Source: Dysgonomonas sp. BGC7
GTDB lineage: Bacteria; Bacteroidota; Bacteroidia; Bacteroidales; Dysgonomonadaceae
Direction: 5' to 3'
Assembly (NCBI RefSeq): GCF_001261735.1
Contig: NZ_CVRP01000002.1
Location: forward strand, 1 to 64,000
Length of the DNA stretch: 64,000 bases
A program made the position numbers and the translations under genes. Below the pieces are notes generated by a model. It was not told the DNA's origin. It saw only the letters and a list, made by a program, of their open reading frames with translations, and searched no databases. Of this stretch, positions 52,065 to 61,282 are shown piece by piece; within the stretch, counting starts at the first letter, position 1, and every line of letters begins with the position of its first letter.

Positions 52065-53350
52065 TGACTAAGTGTTTTTGATATATTTGTTTTCATTGCT
52101 TTAACAGCAGGAATAACTGCGGCTGCCGCACCAATAATTATAGAAGCAATCAATAGCGAAAGATCCGTTAATGTTGCCCATTTTTGCAATGTGTAATTAA
52201 AGTTATTATCAGTATAAGAAGATAGTAAGAACATTGCCAAACGGCTGGTCACAAATCCTACTATATATCCGATAATCGCAAAACTTATCCCTTCCAGAAT
52301 AACGATAGCAAACAATCGAAATCGACTTCCTCCCATAACGCGTATTAAAGCCAACTCATATTTTCTTTCTTTTAAGGAGTTCAGAAGAGAGATAAATATA
52401 CTCAAGGCTGAGATTAGGATTATAAATCCACTTATGTAGGTCAAGGCTTCTATTCCAAGGCCCAACAAGGAGTACAGGCGATTTATTTCCTGCACCGGGG
52501 ATGCCGCCTGCATATTTGTCGATTTATTGATCAGCCGTGGCAAGGTGATAGCACCCATAGGACTTTGATACTGGATTAACAACGTTGTTATTTCTTTGTG
52601 GTTTTCTCCTTTCTCGTGTTCATGCTTCTCATGGCTGTGATCACAATCTGCATCGTGCTCATGATCATGTCCTCCATCTGTATTATGCTCATGATCCTGT
52701 TCTGCCTCGCTATGCTCGTGATGATGCTCATGGCTATCATGTATTTTCCATACACTCTCAATATTGGTTAAGATCAATTGGTCGAGCACCGTCCCTGTTT
52801 CTTTAAAGATGCCTGTTACTGTATAAGGAGTACTCTCATGTACATCATCCGACTCTGCCGATAGACCGTGTACTCCTGCAAATTGCCGGCCTATTGCTAA
52901 ACCTGTTTTTGAAGCAACTTTCGAACCTATCGTTACCTCAAAGTCTTTTAGCCATAAGCTTCCCGCTTGTATTTGTCCATTATAAATAGTGGGGTATGCC
53001 TTATTGGTTCCAACTATGCGGAATCCGTTAAAGTTATCTCCAAGAGCAAGAGGAATAGCTTGTTTAATCAAAGGGTTCTTACTCAGTTCTATTGCCTCAT
53101 TATAATCTATATTTCCGGTTGGATAGTCAACATGGTAAATTCCTGATAATATAAGTTGTAAAGGGCTGCCTTTAGCTCCTACAACCAGATCTATTCCTCC
53201 GGCATTTTTATCCATCTGGTTTTCAAAAGAGTCTTTAAGGAGGAAAACCAAAGAGATAATGGTTACTCCGGTTGCAAAAAGAATTATATTCAAAACCGAG
53301 GATAACGGACGGCTCTTTATTTGTTTGAAGTTGAATTGTATAATATTCAT
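52061..53350 (-). CDS. MacB/FtsX-type ABC permease with His-rich loop
   Basis: A 429-residue permease: helix 1 at about 18-40, a large periplasmic MacB-like domain (about 45-290), then three helices (about 300-425). Inside the periplasmic domain, residues 204-253 hold an insertion with 16 His and many Glu/Asp ('HDSHEHHHEHSEAEQDHEHN' and more), a clear metal-binding stretch. MacB-type permeases do not form a channel but transmit ATPase motion to the periplasm, so the complex may load or release zinc from partner proteins. It lies between its ATPase (9 bp upstream) and the DUF3299-like gene. Confidence 0.88.
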   Translation of the reverse strand: MNIIQFNFKQIKSRPLSSVLNIILFATGVTIISLVFLLKDSFENQMDKNAGGIDLVVGAKGSPLQLILSGIYHVDYPTGNIDYNEAIELSKNPLIKQAIPLALGDNFNGFRIVGTNKAYPTIYNGQIQAGSLWLKDFEVTIGSKVASKTGLAIGRQFAGVHGLSAESDDVHESTPYTVTGIFKETGTVLDQLILTNIESVWKIHDSHEHHHEHSEAEQDHEHNTDGGHDHEHDADCDHSHEKHEHEKGENHKEITTLLIQYQSPMGAITLPRLINKSTNMQAASPVQEINRLYSLLGLGIEALTYISGFIILISALSIFISLLNSLKERKYELALIRVMGGSRFRLFAIVILEGISFAIIGYIVGFVTSRLAMFLLSSYTDNNFNYTLQKWATLTDLSLLIASIIIGAAAAVIPAVKAMKTNISKTLSQ

Positions 53351-53359
53351 GTCAGTTTT

Positions 53360-54001
53360 TCAAGATTCTAAATGAACGATTTTTGAGAAAGCCTGAATAA
53401 GCCTGTTGTCATGTGTGACGATTACCAACCCCGCCTGAAGTTTTTCAGCTTGGTAGCGAAGCAGCTTTACAGCTTCTCTACAATTTTTATCATCAAGGCT
53501 GGATGTCGGTTCATCTGCGAGGATTAGAGAGGGTTTATTTATAACAGCCCGTGCTATAGACAGGCGTTGTAATTCTCCCTGACTCATCTCATTTGTTTTA
53601 CGATTCCGACAATGCACTATATTTAAAGTCTCAAAAAGGCTATCCATATATATATTATCTACTGACAAGTTATTAAGGGATACTGCCATCTTTAGATTTT
53701 CCTCTGCTGTTAACGATTTTATAAATTGAGGCGTTTGAAAAACAATTCCGATTTCCCGTCTTCTGTATTTATCCAACTTGGTACCTCTTAATTGAGCAAT
53801 GTCATTTCCTTTTATCAAAATACTCCCCCTTTTGGGTGTAACCAGACCTGCAATCAGGTGAAGTAATGTTGTTTTCCCACAACCCGAAGCTCCGGTAATA
53901 AGCAAATGTTCTCCTTTTTCACACACAATATCCGGAAACACGAACGTATCGTTCTTATTATAAGAATATTGAACACTATTTGTTATTAAGTTTTTTTCCA
54001 T
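53360..54001 (-). CDS. MacB/LolD-type ABC ATPase
   Basis: A 213-residue ATPase with Walker A 'TGASGCGKTT', signature 'EMSQGELQRLSIARA' and Walker B 'LILADEPTSSLDD', all typical of LolD/MacB subunits. The start is taken at the ATG 54001-53999 rather than an upstream TTG at 54022, because the -7 promoter element (54027-54020) overlaps that TTG. It is the first gene of the operon ATPase, His-rich permease, DUF3299-like protein, ZIP transporter. It should energise the permease. The operator just upstream is shared with the divergent Fur-family gene. Confidence 0.88.
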   Translation of the reverse strand: MEKNLITNSVQYSYNKNDTFVFPDIVCEKGEHLLITGASGCGKTTLLHLIAGLVTPKRGSILIKGNDIAQLRGTKLDKYRRREIGIVFQTPQFIKSLTAEENLKMAVSLNNLSVDNIYMDSLFETLNIVHCRNRKTNEMSQGELQRLSIARAVINKPSLILADEPTSSLDDKNCREAVKLLRYQAEKLQAGLVIVTHDNRLIQAFSKIVHLES

Positions 54002-54019
54002 AACCAATAAAATTTTCAA

Positions 54020-54079
54020 CAAATGTAATTATTTTTCCATACATGCAACTGTGTTGCAAATGAATTTATATTACATTTG
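54020..54079. promoter_or_regulatory. Shared Zur-box-like operator between divergent operons
   Basis: Palindrome TGCAACTGTGTTGCA (54044-54058; 6-bp arms, TGCAA-N5-TTGCA core). On the minus strand it contains the -33 TTG (54048-54046), with TACATTTG as -7 (54027-54020), 18 nt apart. On the plus strand the -7 is TACATTTG (54072-54079). The same palindrome and downstream 'GAATTTATATTA' block occur at 46456-46494. It probably lets the adjacent Fur-family protein repress both operons and itself. Confidence 0.7.
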
Positions 54080-54115
54080 CATTATTGGTTCGTTTCAGAT
54101 TTAAAATACATCATT

Positions 54116-54529
54116 ATGGAATCTGTCAAAGAAATATTACACAGGAATAATTTAAAAGGAACATCTGCCCGTATTGCCATCTTGAATACGATTATAGGCA
54201 GTGAGGATCCTTTGAGTGAATCCGATATAAAAAAAAGAATACATGAAATTGACAGGGTAACATTCTATCGCTCAATTAAAAGTTTGTTGGATACGAAAAT
54301 TATTCAGGGTATGATCACTCAAGGTAAAATAATCAAATACACCTTCTGTCATGAGAATCATAGCAGTGAAACAGCAGTCCGGTTTTATTGTACCGAGTGT
54401 AAAAAACTGACAGACGTGGAGATAGAAGCCCAGATTCCTGTTGTTCCGCAAGGATATACGGAAAAGACATGCAGTATAACTATAACCGGAATTTGCAAAG
54501 CATGTAATAATTCAGATGAAGAACAATAA
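54116..54529 (+). CDS. Fur-family transcriptional repressor (Zur-like)
   Basis: A 137-residue Fur-family protein: winged helix (about 1-80, 'VKEILHRNNLKGTSARIAIL', 'IDRVTFYRSIKSLLDTKIIQ') and a dimerisation domain with structural cysteines 'YCTECKKL' and 'GICKACNN'. The regulatory site has 'ENHSSETAVRFYC' with His and Glu. The start at 54116 (MESVKEIL) is chosen because the promoter -7 element at 54072-54079 overlaps the longer alternative TTG start. First gene of a nine-gene plus-strand operon with thioredoxin, CobW GTPases and a TonB receptor. Zinc sensing is inferred from the regulated genes. Confidence 0.85.
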   Translation: MESVKEILHRNNLKGTSARIAILNTIIGSEDPLSESDIKKRIHEIDRVTFYRSIKSLLDTKIIQGMITQGKIIKYTFCHENHSSETAVRFYCTECKKLTDVEIEAQIPVVPQGYTEKTCSITITGICKACNNSDEEQ

Positions 54530-54570
54530 TGGTTTTTGTAATCTAACATCAAAATATAAAAGGTTTAATA

Positions 54571-54858
54571 ATGAAAGAGATCAAAGAAGAATATAAATTA
54601 ATTGAATTCTATGCAAACTGGTGTGCTCCGTGCCGCACATTCGAGACCACTACTGCCTCAATAGAGAAGAAAAATGAGAACCTGAATATTCAAAGAATAG
54701 ATATAGATTCCCATCCGGGTCTAGCCCTACAGTTTGGAGTTCGCTCTATACCTGCATTGACACTGCTTAGAGGAGAAACTGAGATTTGGAGAAATTCAGG
54801 TATGATATCTGAACCTGAACTGGTTTCTGTATTAGCAAAGCATTTAGATAATAAATAA
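54571..54858 (+). CDS. Thioredoxin-like protein
   Basis: A 95-residue single-domain thioredoxin without signal peptide. The active site is 'NWCAPCRTFE' (CxxC at about residues 18-21) and the cis-Pro lies in 'VRSIPALTLL'. It is slightly shorter than E. coli Trx at the N-terminus. It lies in the zinc-regulator operon, 41 bp after the Fur-family gene and 7 bp before a membrane protein with a CPIC motif, so it may keep metal-binding cysteines reduced when zinc is scarce. That role is inferred from context. Confidence 0.88.
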   Translation: MKEIKEEYKLIEFYANWCAPCRTFETTTASIEKKNENLNIQRIDIDSHPGLALQFGVRSIPALTLLRGETEIWRNSGMISEPELVSVLAKHLDNK

Positions 54859-54865
54859 AAAGAAG

Positions 54866-55501
54866 ATGGAAGTAAGCAATCTATTTTATGGAATACTAGC
54901 CGCATTAGGCTATGTATTACTACAATCGCTGTTTATTGTTGGTGTGCGAATCGCTGGCGATGACAGCACCGAAATTCTACCCAACGGAAAACAAAGGGAT
55001 CGTATGGGGATGATATTATATCCGGTTTTAAAATACCTGAGCCGAACAAAACAGGAAAAAGTATACTATGATGGTTCTCAGTTTACGAGTCTCATAGATC
55101 AGATTCGGATGGCGCTACCCGATTTGGATATGATTGAAGGAGGTGGTCGATTGAAAATAATAAAGAGAGGACAGTCTTTGGGGATATATGTCAATAAAAT
55201 AGAAGATGCACTCTATCATATTGACAACAGGGTAAAGATGGAAATAGAAGAAGGATTGCTTCGGTTTTACAGAATGGACGAGCAATACCGGCTCAATAAA
55301 TACCTGCGGAAACCTATTCTTCAATGCCCTATTTGCATGGCCTCAGTCTGGAGTATACCCAGTTATTGGATACCCATTATATATAAGTCCGGATTTAATA
55401 TGGAGATATTGTATCTGGGAGCAATTAATATCTGTGTGGTAGCTTGTGTCAATGCCCTTATCTGGATGAAGTTCAAATCTATGCAAAAATCATTATTATA
55501 A
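54866..55501 (+). CDS. Unknown membrane protein with CPIC motif
   Basis: A 211-residue protein with one N-terminal helix (about 6-27, 'LFYGILAALGYVLLQSLFIV'), a soluble middle with 'DRMGMILYPVLKYLSRTKQE' and 'QSLGIYVNKIEDALYHIDNR', a 'RKPILQCPICMASVWSIPSY' motif near 150, and two further helices to the end. 'QCP.CM.S.W' motifs also occur in phage-like Bacteroidetes membrane proteins. I do not recognise a function. It lies 7 bp after the thioredoxin and 21 bp before CobW-type GTPase genes, so it should be made in zinc limitation. The CPIC cysteines might bind metal or be thioredoxin substrates. Confidence 0.6.
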   Translation: MEVSNLFYGILAALGYVLLQSLFIVGVRIAGDDSTEILPNGKQRDRMGMILYPVLKYLSRTKQEKVYYDGSQFTSLIDQIRMALPDLDMIEGGGRLKIIKRGQSLGIYVNKIEDALYHIDNRVKMEIEEGLLRFYRMDEQYRLNKYLRKPILQCPICMASVWSIPSYWIPIIYKSGFNMEILYLGAINICVVACVNALIWMKFKSMQKSLL

Positions 55502-55522
55502 AACGAATTATCTAATCAAACA

Positions 55523-56494
55523 ATGAAGGGCAAGATATCCGTGACAATAATAACCGGTTTCCTCGGAGCCGGAAAGACTACTCTTATCAATAACCTGATA
55601 AAGAAGCACCCTGATAAAAAATTTGCTATTATCGAAAATGAATTTGGCGAAATTGGCTTGGATGGGAGTTTTATTATCGGAGCTGATGAAAACATATTCG
55701 AACTGTCCAACGGATGCATCTGCTGTTCGTTGAACGCCGATTTTTATGAACTGATCAATAAGTTACAAACAGGAGGCTATGATTTCAACCATTTATTGAT
55801 TGAAACAACGGGCATAGCCGATCCTACATCGATCGTAAATGCTTTCCTTTCCGATTATGAGATCATTGAACGTTTTACTATTGATTCAGTTATCTGTCTG
55901 GCGGATGCCGTCAATATTGAAGATCTGATAAATTCAGAACCGGAAGCCCGTAAACAATTGACTATCTCCGATATTATCCTGCTGAACAAAATAGATTTGG
56001 TAAGGCAAGGTTACTGCGATGAGCTAATAAGTAAAATACAGGATTTTAACCAACTGGCAACGATATATCCGACTTCACAGGCAGATATTTCACAATTAGA
56101 AATTTTAGATACCCATCAATATTCAGGTAGAAAAATAGAACAATCAGTTTCGACTTTTAAAAATCTGGCCTTTCTAGGTAATAATAATCTGAAGCATGAT
56201 ATCAAATCAATCGGAATCTCCATTCCCGGAGATCTGGACTTTGAGCGTTTCCGCTTCTGGTTCGAGACGATCCTCTTTTTTGCGAAATATCGGCCATACC
56301 GTGTAAAAGGGATTCTCAGTTTCAAAGATGTACCCGAAAAATGTATTCTGCATGCGATAAAAGATAATTATGTCTTTGACAGGGGTGATTTATGGAAGCC
56401 GGATGAAGAACGTTATTGCAAGCTCGTATTTATCGGTCGTAATCTGGATAATCTGGAAATAGAAGAAAATATATACAAATTAAGAGCAGAATAA
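55523..56494 (+). CDS. CobW/G3E-family GTPase metallochaperone (first)
   Basis: A 323-residue G3E GTPase with Walker A '[10 protein letters not shown]' (12-21), the metal-binding 'NGCICCSL' motif near residue 64, switch 'ETTGIADPTSI', and base-recognition 'LLNKIDLV'. A C-terminal CobW_C-like domain (about 225-323, 'RFWFETILFFAKYRPYRVKG') follows. Zur-controlled CobW/ZNG1-type proteins deliver zinc to client enzymes under scarcity. Second of this kind follows 15 bp downstream. There is no His-rich tail. The client cannot be named. Confidence 0.9.
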   Translation: MKGKISVTIITGFLGAGKTTLINNLIKKHPDKKFAIIENEFGEIGLDGSFIIGADENIFELSNGCICCSLNADFYELINKLQTGGYDFNHLLIETTGIADPTSIVNAFLSDYEIIERFTIDSVICLADAVNIEDLINSEPEARKQLTISDIILLNKIDLVRQGYCDELISKIQDFNQLATIYPTSQADISQLEILDTHQYSGRKIEQSVSTFKNLAFLGNNNLKHDIKSIGISIPGDLDFERFRFWFETILFFAKYRPYRVKGILSFKDVPEKCILHAIKDNYVFDRGDLWKPDEERYCKLVFIGRNLDNLEIEENIYKLRAE

Positions 56495-56509
56495 TAAACT
56501 AAAAAAATA

Positions 56510-57700
56510 ATGAATAAGATACCAGTAACAGTCTTAAGTGGCTTTTTAGGAGCCGGAAAGACAACCATATTAAATCATATTCTCAATAACCGCGAGAATA
56601 TGAAAGTCGCTGTAATAGTCAATGACATGAGCGAAGTCAATATAGATGCACAGTTAGTGGAAAAAGGTTCGGCACTTTCCCGCACAGAGGAAAAGCTGGT
56701 ACAGCTCAGTAACGGCTGTATATGTTGTACTCTGCGCGATGATCTTGTAAAGGAAGTAACCCGCTTAGTTGAGAACGGAAATTTCGACTATCTGCTGATA
56801 GAAGGAACGGGTATAGCTGAACCTATGCCGATAGCCCAGTCATTCAGTTACGCTTTCGAAGATCTGGGCGTTGATCTGACTAAAATTTCACGTCTGGATA
56901 CAATGGTAACCGTTGTTGATGGATTCAATTTTTATAATGATTTCGGATCGTCTGAAACATTAACAGACAGGGATCCTGATAATACGATCAGCGAACGTTC
57001 CATTGTAGACCTCCTTGTGGAACAGATTGAATTTGCTAATGTCATTGTTCTGAATAAAGTAGACCTGATATCGGCACATCAACAGGAAGAAATGAAACGT
57101 ATTATCCGAAAACTAAATCCGGATGCAAAGATTATTCAAGCTAATCATGGTAAGATTGATCCGAAAGAAATACTAAATACTCATTTATTTGATTTTACTG
57201 AGGCTGCTCAAAGTTCGGGTTGGCAGAAAGAACTTCAGAATAAACATACTCCCGAAACAGATGAATACGGCATCGGCTCATTTGTGTTTCGTGAGCATCG
57301 CCCCCTACATCCCAAAAGATTCAAGGAATATTTAAGCAAAAACTGGGATGCAGGCATTGTCCGCAGCAAAGGATTCTTCTGGCTGGCAAGCCGTAAGAAT
57401 GAGGCATTATTACTGAGTCAGGCCGGAGGTTCTATCGTGGTGGAACGTATCGGTTCTTGGTGGGCTTCTTTTCCAACAAAAGAACGAAATCAGCATCCTT
57501 CGTTTCAGGCGAATGAGGAATATATTATGGGACGTTGGGATAAGGCATGGGGTGACCGTATGAATGAAATAGTATTTATCGGACAGGATATGGATGAGAA
57601 AAAGATCAGACAAGAAATGGAATACTGTCTCTGTACGGACATTGAATACAATGCCTATCAGAATGAACTATTGACAGATAATAACTGGGACTTTTTATAA
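56510..57700 (+). CDS. CobW/G3E-family GTPase metallochaperone (second)
   Basis: A 396-residue G3E GTPase of the YciC/ZigA length class: Walker A '[10 protein letters not shown]' (11-20), 'NGCICCTL' near residue 70, '[17 protein letters not shown]', 'VLNKVDLIS', and a complete CobW_C domain ('[20 protein letters not shown]', '[15 protein letters not shown]', '[14 protein letters not shown]'). YciC and ZigA are zinc-starvation GTPases, which suits the Zur-like regulator at the head of the operon. It lies 15 bp after the shorter paralog and 10 bp before a TonB receptor gene. Confidence 0.92.
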   Translation: MNKIPVTVLSGFLGAGKTTILNHILNNRENMKVAVIVNDMSEVNIDAQLVEKGSALSRTEEKLVQLSNGCICCTLRDDLVKEVTRLVENGNFDYLLIEGTGIAEPMPIAQSFSYAFEDLGVDLTKISRLDTMVTVVDGFNFYNDFGSSETLTDRDPDNTISERSIVDLLVEQIEFANVIVLNKVDLISAHQQEEMKRIIRKLNPDAKIIQANHGKIDPKEILNTHLFDFTEAAQSSGWQKELQNKHTPETDEYGIGSFVFREHRPLHPKRFKEYLSKNWDAGIVRSKGFFWLASRKNEALLLSQAGGSIVVERIGSWWASFPTKERNQHPSFQANEEYIMGRWDKAWGDRMNEIVFIGQDMDEKKIRQEMEYCLCTDIEYNAYQNELLTDNNWDFL

Positions 57701-57710
57701 AAAATATTTA

Positions 57711-60056
57711 ATGAAATTTACTTATACACTACTGACACTGGTTTTATACTGTTTCAATCTATCAGCTCAATCTTCATTCAAAATCAGCGGGTTTGTGATG
57801 AATGAAGATAAGATGCCGATAGAGGCAGTATCTGTTTCTGTGACAGGAAATAATAATGCGACACGTACTGACCGGAATGGCTTTTTTGAACTAACTCTTT
57901 CAACTTCGGGGACTATAATGCTCCACATTGATGCGTTGGGATATTTTCCTCAGTCAACACAATTAAGCGTAAGGAATAATATACGTCGAGACTTTATTCT
58001 CAGAAAGAATAATATAGAGTTGGAAGAAGTCATTGTCAGCGGAAATAATAAGAGAAATCTTCAAATGAAATCAGCTCAGAATCTCGTTCAGGTTGATAAA
58101 TCATATATCGAAGATAATTTCTCGGGAAGCCTGATGCAAAGCCTGGAGAAAATACCGGGTGTTAGGGCAATGACTATCGGTTCGGGGCAATCCAAACCGG
58201 CTATCAGAGGACTTGGTTTCAACAGGATGATGGTTACCGAGAATGGAATCAAGCACGAGGGACAACAATGGGGTGAAGATCACGGACTGGAAATAGATCA
58301 GTTTTCGGTAGATAATATTGAAATATTAAAAGGCCCGGGTTCTCTATTATACGGAGGCGATGCCATCGGTGGAGTAATCAGTTTACGCAATAATTATGTT
58401 CCTTCAGCTAAAATCGAAGGAAATATAAATCTCTATGGCAGAAGCAATAATGAATCACTTGGTTTTTCCGGTCAGATAGCAGGACGAAAGAATCGGTTCT
58501 ATTATAAAGTAAATGCCACCTATGTGGATTATGGAGATTACAAAGTTCCCACTGATAGCATACAGTATTATTCTTATTATATAAAATTAAAGGACAGGCG
58601 ACTCCGAAATACTGCCGGAAAAGATAGAAATGCCGGAATTACACTCGGATACATCGATAAAAATTTTAGAAGTAACTTTTTGATATCCGATGTATATTCG
58701 AAGAGTGGTTTCTTTGCTGATGCGCATGGACTAGAAGTGCGTATGTCCGATATAGATTATGACAAATCCTCTCGGGATATTGATTTGCCCTATCATTCGG
58801 TGAATCATTTTAAGGTTATCAATAACTCCCATTTACAACTCGGGACATTGCATCTTGAAGGAAATTTCGCTTACCAAAACAATTTGAGAAAAGAACTATC
58901 AGAACCTGTTTCGCATGGATATATGCCTATCCCGCCCGACGCCTTAGAGCGTAAATTTAATAAGAATACATACACGTCCAATATCTCCTTCAAGCTGCCA
59001 TTAAAGGATAAACACTCTCTGCAAGGAGGAATTAATATTGAGCACCAGCATAACTCGAGAGGCGGATGGGGTTTTATTATACCTGATTTTCGGACAACTA
59101 GCATAGGAGCTTTTCTCTATGATCGCTACTTTATTTCCGAAGATTTAATTGTCAGCGCGGGTGTACGTGCCGATCAGACAGATATTCACATAGACAGTTA
59201 TCGCGATTGGTATCAGACGCCTGTGGAAAATGGAGATTGGGTATACAAAGAACGGGCATCAAACTTGAAAAGAGCTTTCAATAGTTTCACATGGTCAGCA
59301 GGTATTAATTATAACAAAGACAGTTGGATGCTTAAAGCCAACGTAGGTAAAAGTTTCCGTGCTCCGACCCCCAAAGAGCTGGGATCTGATGGGGTGAACT
59401 ATCACATATTTCGTTACGAAAAAGGAGATAAGAACCTGAATGCGGAGGAGTCTTATCAGATAGATCTGGGTATCAATTGGAAGAATGATGTTCTGGATAT
59501 TCAGGTAGAACCTTATCTGAATTACTTCCCCAACTATATCTACCTGAACCCGACATCGGCTTATTACGAAGGCTTACAGATGTATTATTATACACAGGCA
59601 AAAGTCGTAAGATACGGATGTGAAGCCAGCCTGGAATATAAACTAACCCAACAGATCACATTAGGATCACAAGGTGAATATTTGTATGCAGAGCAGCTCT
59701 CAGGAGATAAGAAAGGTTATACCCTTCCATTCTCTCCGCCTTGGTCTTCCAATTTTACGATTGCTTATCATCCAAAAAATAAAATATTCGGGACGGATGG
59801 CGATATTCAGCTAGAGTATAAAATAGTAGGAGCTCAGGATAGAATTGTACCGCCCGAAAACCAAACAGATGGCTATCAATCCCTGAATATATCATTGGGG
59901 CGTAGCTGGCAAATAAATCAAAACCAAATAAAAATACGCATGCAAGGACAAAATCTATTGAATAAGAAGTATTACGATCACACAAGTTATTACAGGCTGA
60001 TAGATGTTCCCGAACCGGGACGGAATGTATCGGTTATGATCGGATATAATTTTTAA
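57711..60056 (+). CDS. TonB-dependent receptor of the zinc operon (ZnuD-like candidate)
   Basis: A 781-residue receptor: signal peptide 1-20, regulatory-like domain about 22-100 ('KISGFVMNEDKMPIEAVSVS'), 'IELEEVIVSGNNKRNLQMKS' before the plug, plug with 'QSKPAIRGLGFNRMMVTENG' and 'LLYGGDAIGGVISLRNNYVP', and a barrel ending 'GRNVSVMIGYNF'. Several His-containing loops ('KHEGQQWGEDHGLEIDQFS') lie in the plug, as in ZnuD, where His-rich loops bind zinc. It follows the second CobW gene by 10 bp, which supports zinc uptake; the lipoproteins after it may be its surface partners. Confidence 0.88.
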   Translation: MKFTYTLLTLVLYCFNLSAQSSFKISGFVMNEDKMPIEAVSVSVTGNNNATRTDRNGFFELTLSTSGTIMLHIDALGYFPQSTQLSVRNNIRRDFILRKNNIELEEVIVSGNNKRNLQMKSAQNLVQVDKSYIEDNFSGSLMQSLEKIPGVRAMTIGSGQSKPAIRGLGFNRMMVTENGIKHEGQQWGEDHGLEIDQFSVDNIEILKGPGSLLYGGDAIGGVISLRNNYVPSAKIEGNINLYGRSNNESLGFSGQIAGRKNRFYYKVNATYVDYGDYKVPTDSIQYYSYYIKLKDRRLRNTAGKDRNAGITLGYIDKNFRSNFLISDVYSKSGFFADAHGLEVRMSDIDYDKSSRDIDLPYHSVNHFKVINNSHLQLGTLHLEGNFAYQNNLRKELSEPVSHGYMPIPPDALERKFNKNTYTSNISFKLPLKDKHSLQGGINIEHQHNSRGGWGFIIPDFRTTSIGAFLYDRYFISEDLIVSAGVRADQTDIHIDSYRDWYQTPVENGDWVYKERASNLKRAFNSFTWSAGINYNKDSWMLKANVGKSFRAPTPKELGSDGVNYHIFRYEKGDKNLNAEESYQIDLGINWKNDVLDIQVEPYLNYFPNYIYLNPTSAYYEGLQMYYYTQAKVVRYGCEASLEYKLTQQITLGSQGEYLYAEQLSGDKKGYTLPFSPPWSSNFTIAYHPKNKIFGTDGDIQLEYKIVGAQDRIVPPENQTDGYQSLNISLGRSWQINQNQIKIRMQGQNLLNKKYYDHTSYYRLIDVPEPGRNVSVMIGYNF

Positions 60057-60123
60057 ATGAATACACTAAATCTTATTTATTTTCTAACCGGGCATATATA
60101 GCCTACTTAATTAATTAAATGTT

Positions 60124-61218
60124 ATGAAACAAAAATTTCTATGGGGAACAATCCTTTTTCTAAGTATGTCATTATTCATCTTTTCATCATGTAGTAGTGA
60201 TGACGATGATGATAATCCTGCAAAACCGGTTATAAACCTGACTGAAGTTGGTAGTGAAAACAGCAAGATCGGAGTTGCCGGAAGCGATCTGCATCTCGAA
60301 GGCAGCATTGTTGCTGATGGGATGATAAAGCAAATTGATGTTGAAATTCATCAGGAAAGTGGAGGTAACTTTAAAATTGAAGAATCATACAAAGACGGGA
60401 AATATATCGGGGTAAAGAATGCCGATTTCCATGAACATATCGATATTCCGGCTGATGCTCCCGCGGGAGATTATCATCTGCATTTTACGGTTACAGATCA
60501 ATTCGGACAAACTACAACGGTGGAGTCGGAACTGACTATCGAAGCTGCACCAGTGAATATTACGATTGAAAGTTTAACTTTTGGCGCAGGGCATGATTTC
60601 GCTGATAATAAGATCGGATATATAGGTACTGCCCCTGTTGTAGAAGCAACATCTATTAAAGCTGAAAATGGAATTGACAAGATATTTGTAGAAATTCACA
60701 GCGAGGGAGAAACTGCTGCTTTTGAACTGGATACAACTTATACTTATGCAGGTGAAACCGAATTAATCGATTTCCACAAACATCTTTCAATCCCGGAAAA
60801 TGCTCCGGCAGGAGATTATCATCTGCACTTCAAAGTATATGATAAAAATGGCAAATCTCTTGAAAAATCAATGGATATAGAAATTAAAGAGACAGGAATT
60901 GCTATATCCGGTTTAGAAATAGGAAGTAATAATTCAGCGGTAGCATCGAACATCCATACTGAGTTTAAGGTAAATGCTGCAGATCCTTTGACCTCTATTC
61001 GTGTCCGCATTTATAAAGCCGCAACTCCGACAATCTATGTCTTCAATGAGACATATTCTGATGAATTTTCAGCTGGTAACGTAAAAGAGTACACTTTCCA
61101 TAAGCATTTAAACGCAACCGGTGCTGTAGCTGGAGAATATGTAATTGAAATAAGAACAAATGATGCGAAAGGAGCCAATAAAACCATAAAAGAGAAATTG
61201 ACTATTACTGGAGCATAA
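60124..61218 (+). CDS. Lipoprotein with three DUF4625-like His repeats
   Basis: A 364-residue lipoprotein (Cys21 in 'IFSSCSSDDDDDN'). Three tandem beta-sandwich repeats of about 110 residues start at about 35, 145 and 255. The first two contain 'FHEHIDIPADAPAGDYHLHF' and 'FHKHLSIPENAPAGDYHLHF'; the third has 'FHKHLNATGAVAGEYVIEI', having lost the HLHF end. His spacing H-x-H...H-x-H suits zinc binding. It lies 67 bp after the TonB receptor and may gather zinc for it at the cell surface. DUF4625 is assigned from memory of the pattern. Confidence 0.78.
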   Translation: MKQKFLWGTILFLSMSLFIFSSCSSDDDDDNPAKPVINLTEVGSENSKIGVAGSDLHLEGSIVADGMIKQIDVEIHQESGGNFKIEESYKDGKYIGVKNADFHEHIDIPADAPAGDYHLHFTVTDQFGQTTTVESELTIEAAPVNITIESLTFGAGHDFADNKIGYIGTAPVVEATSIKAENGIDKIFVEIHSEGETAAFELDTTYTYAGETELIDFHKHLSIPENAPAGDYHLHFKVYDKNGKSLEKSMDIEIKETGIAISGLEIGSNNSAVASNIHTEFKVNAADPLTSIRVRIYKAATPTIYVFNETYSDEFSAGNVKEYTFHKHLNATGAVAGEYVIEIRTNDAKGANKTIKEKLTITGA

Positions 61219-61282
61219 TAAATTATTAAATATCAATAGCAGATAGTTTTTGAAAAAGGACTATTCGCTAAAAATAAAGAAT

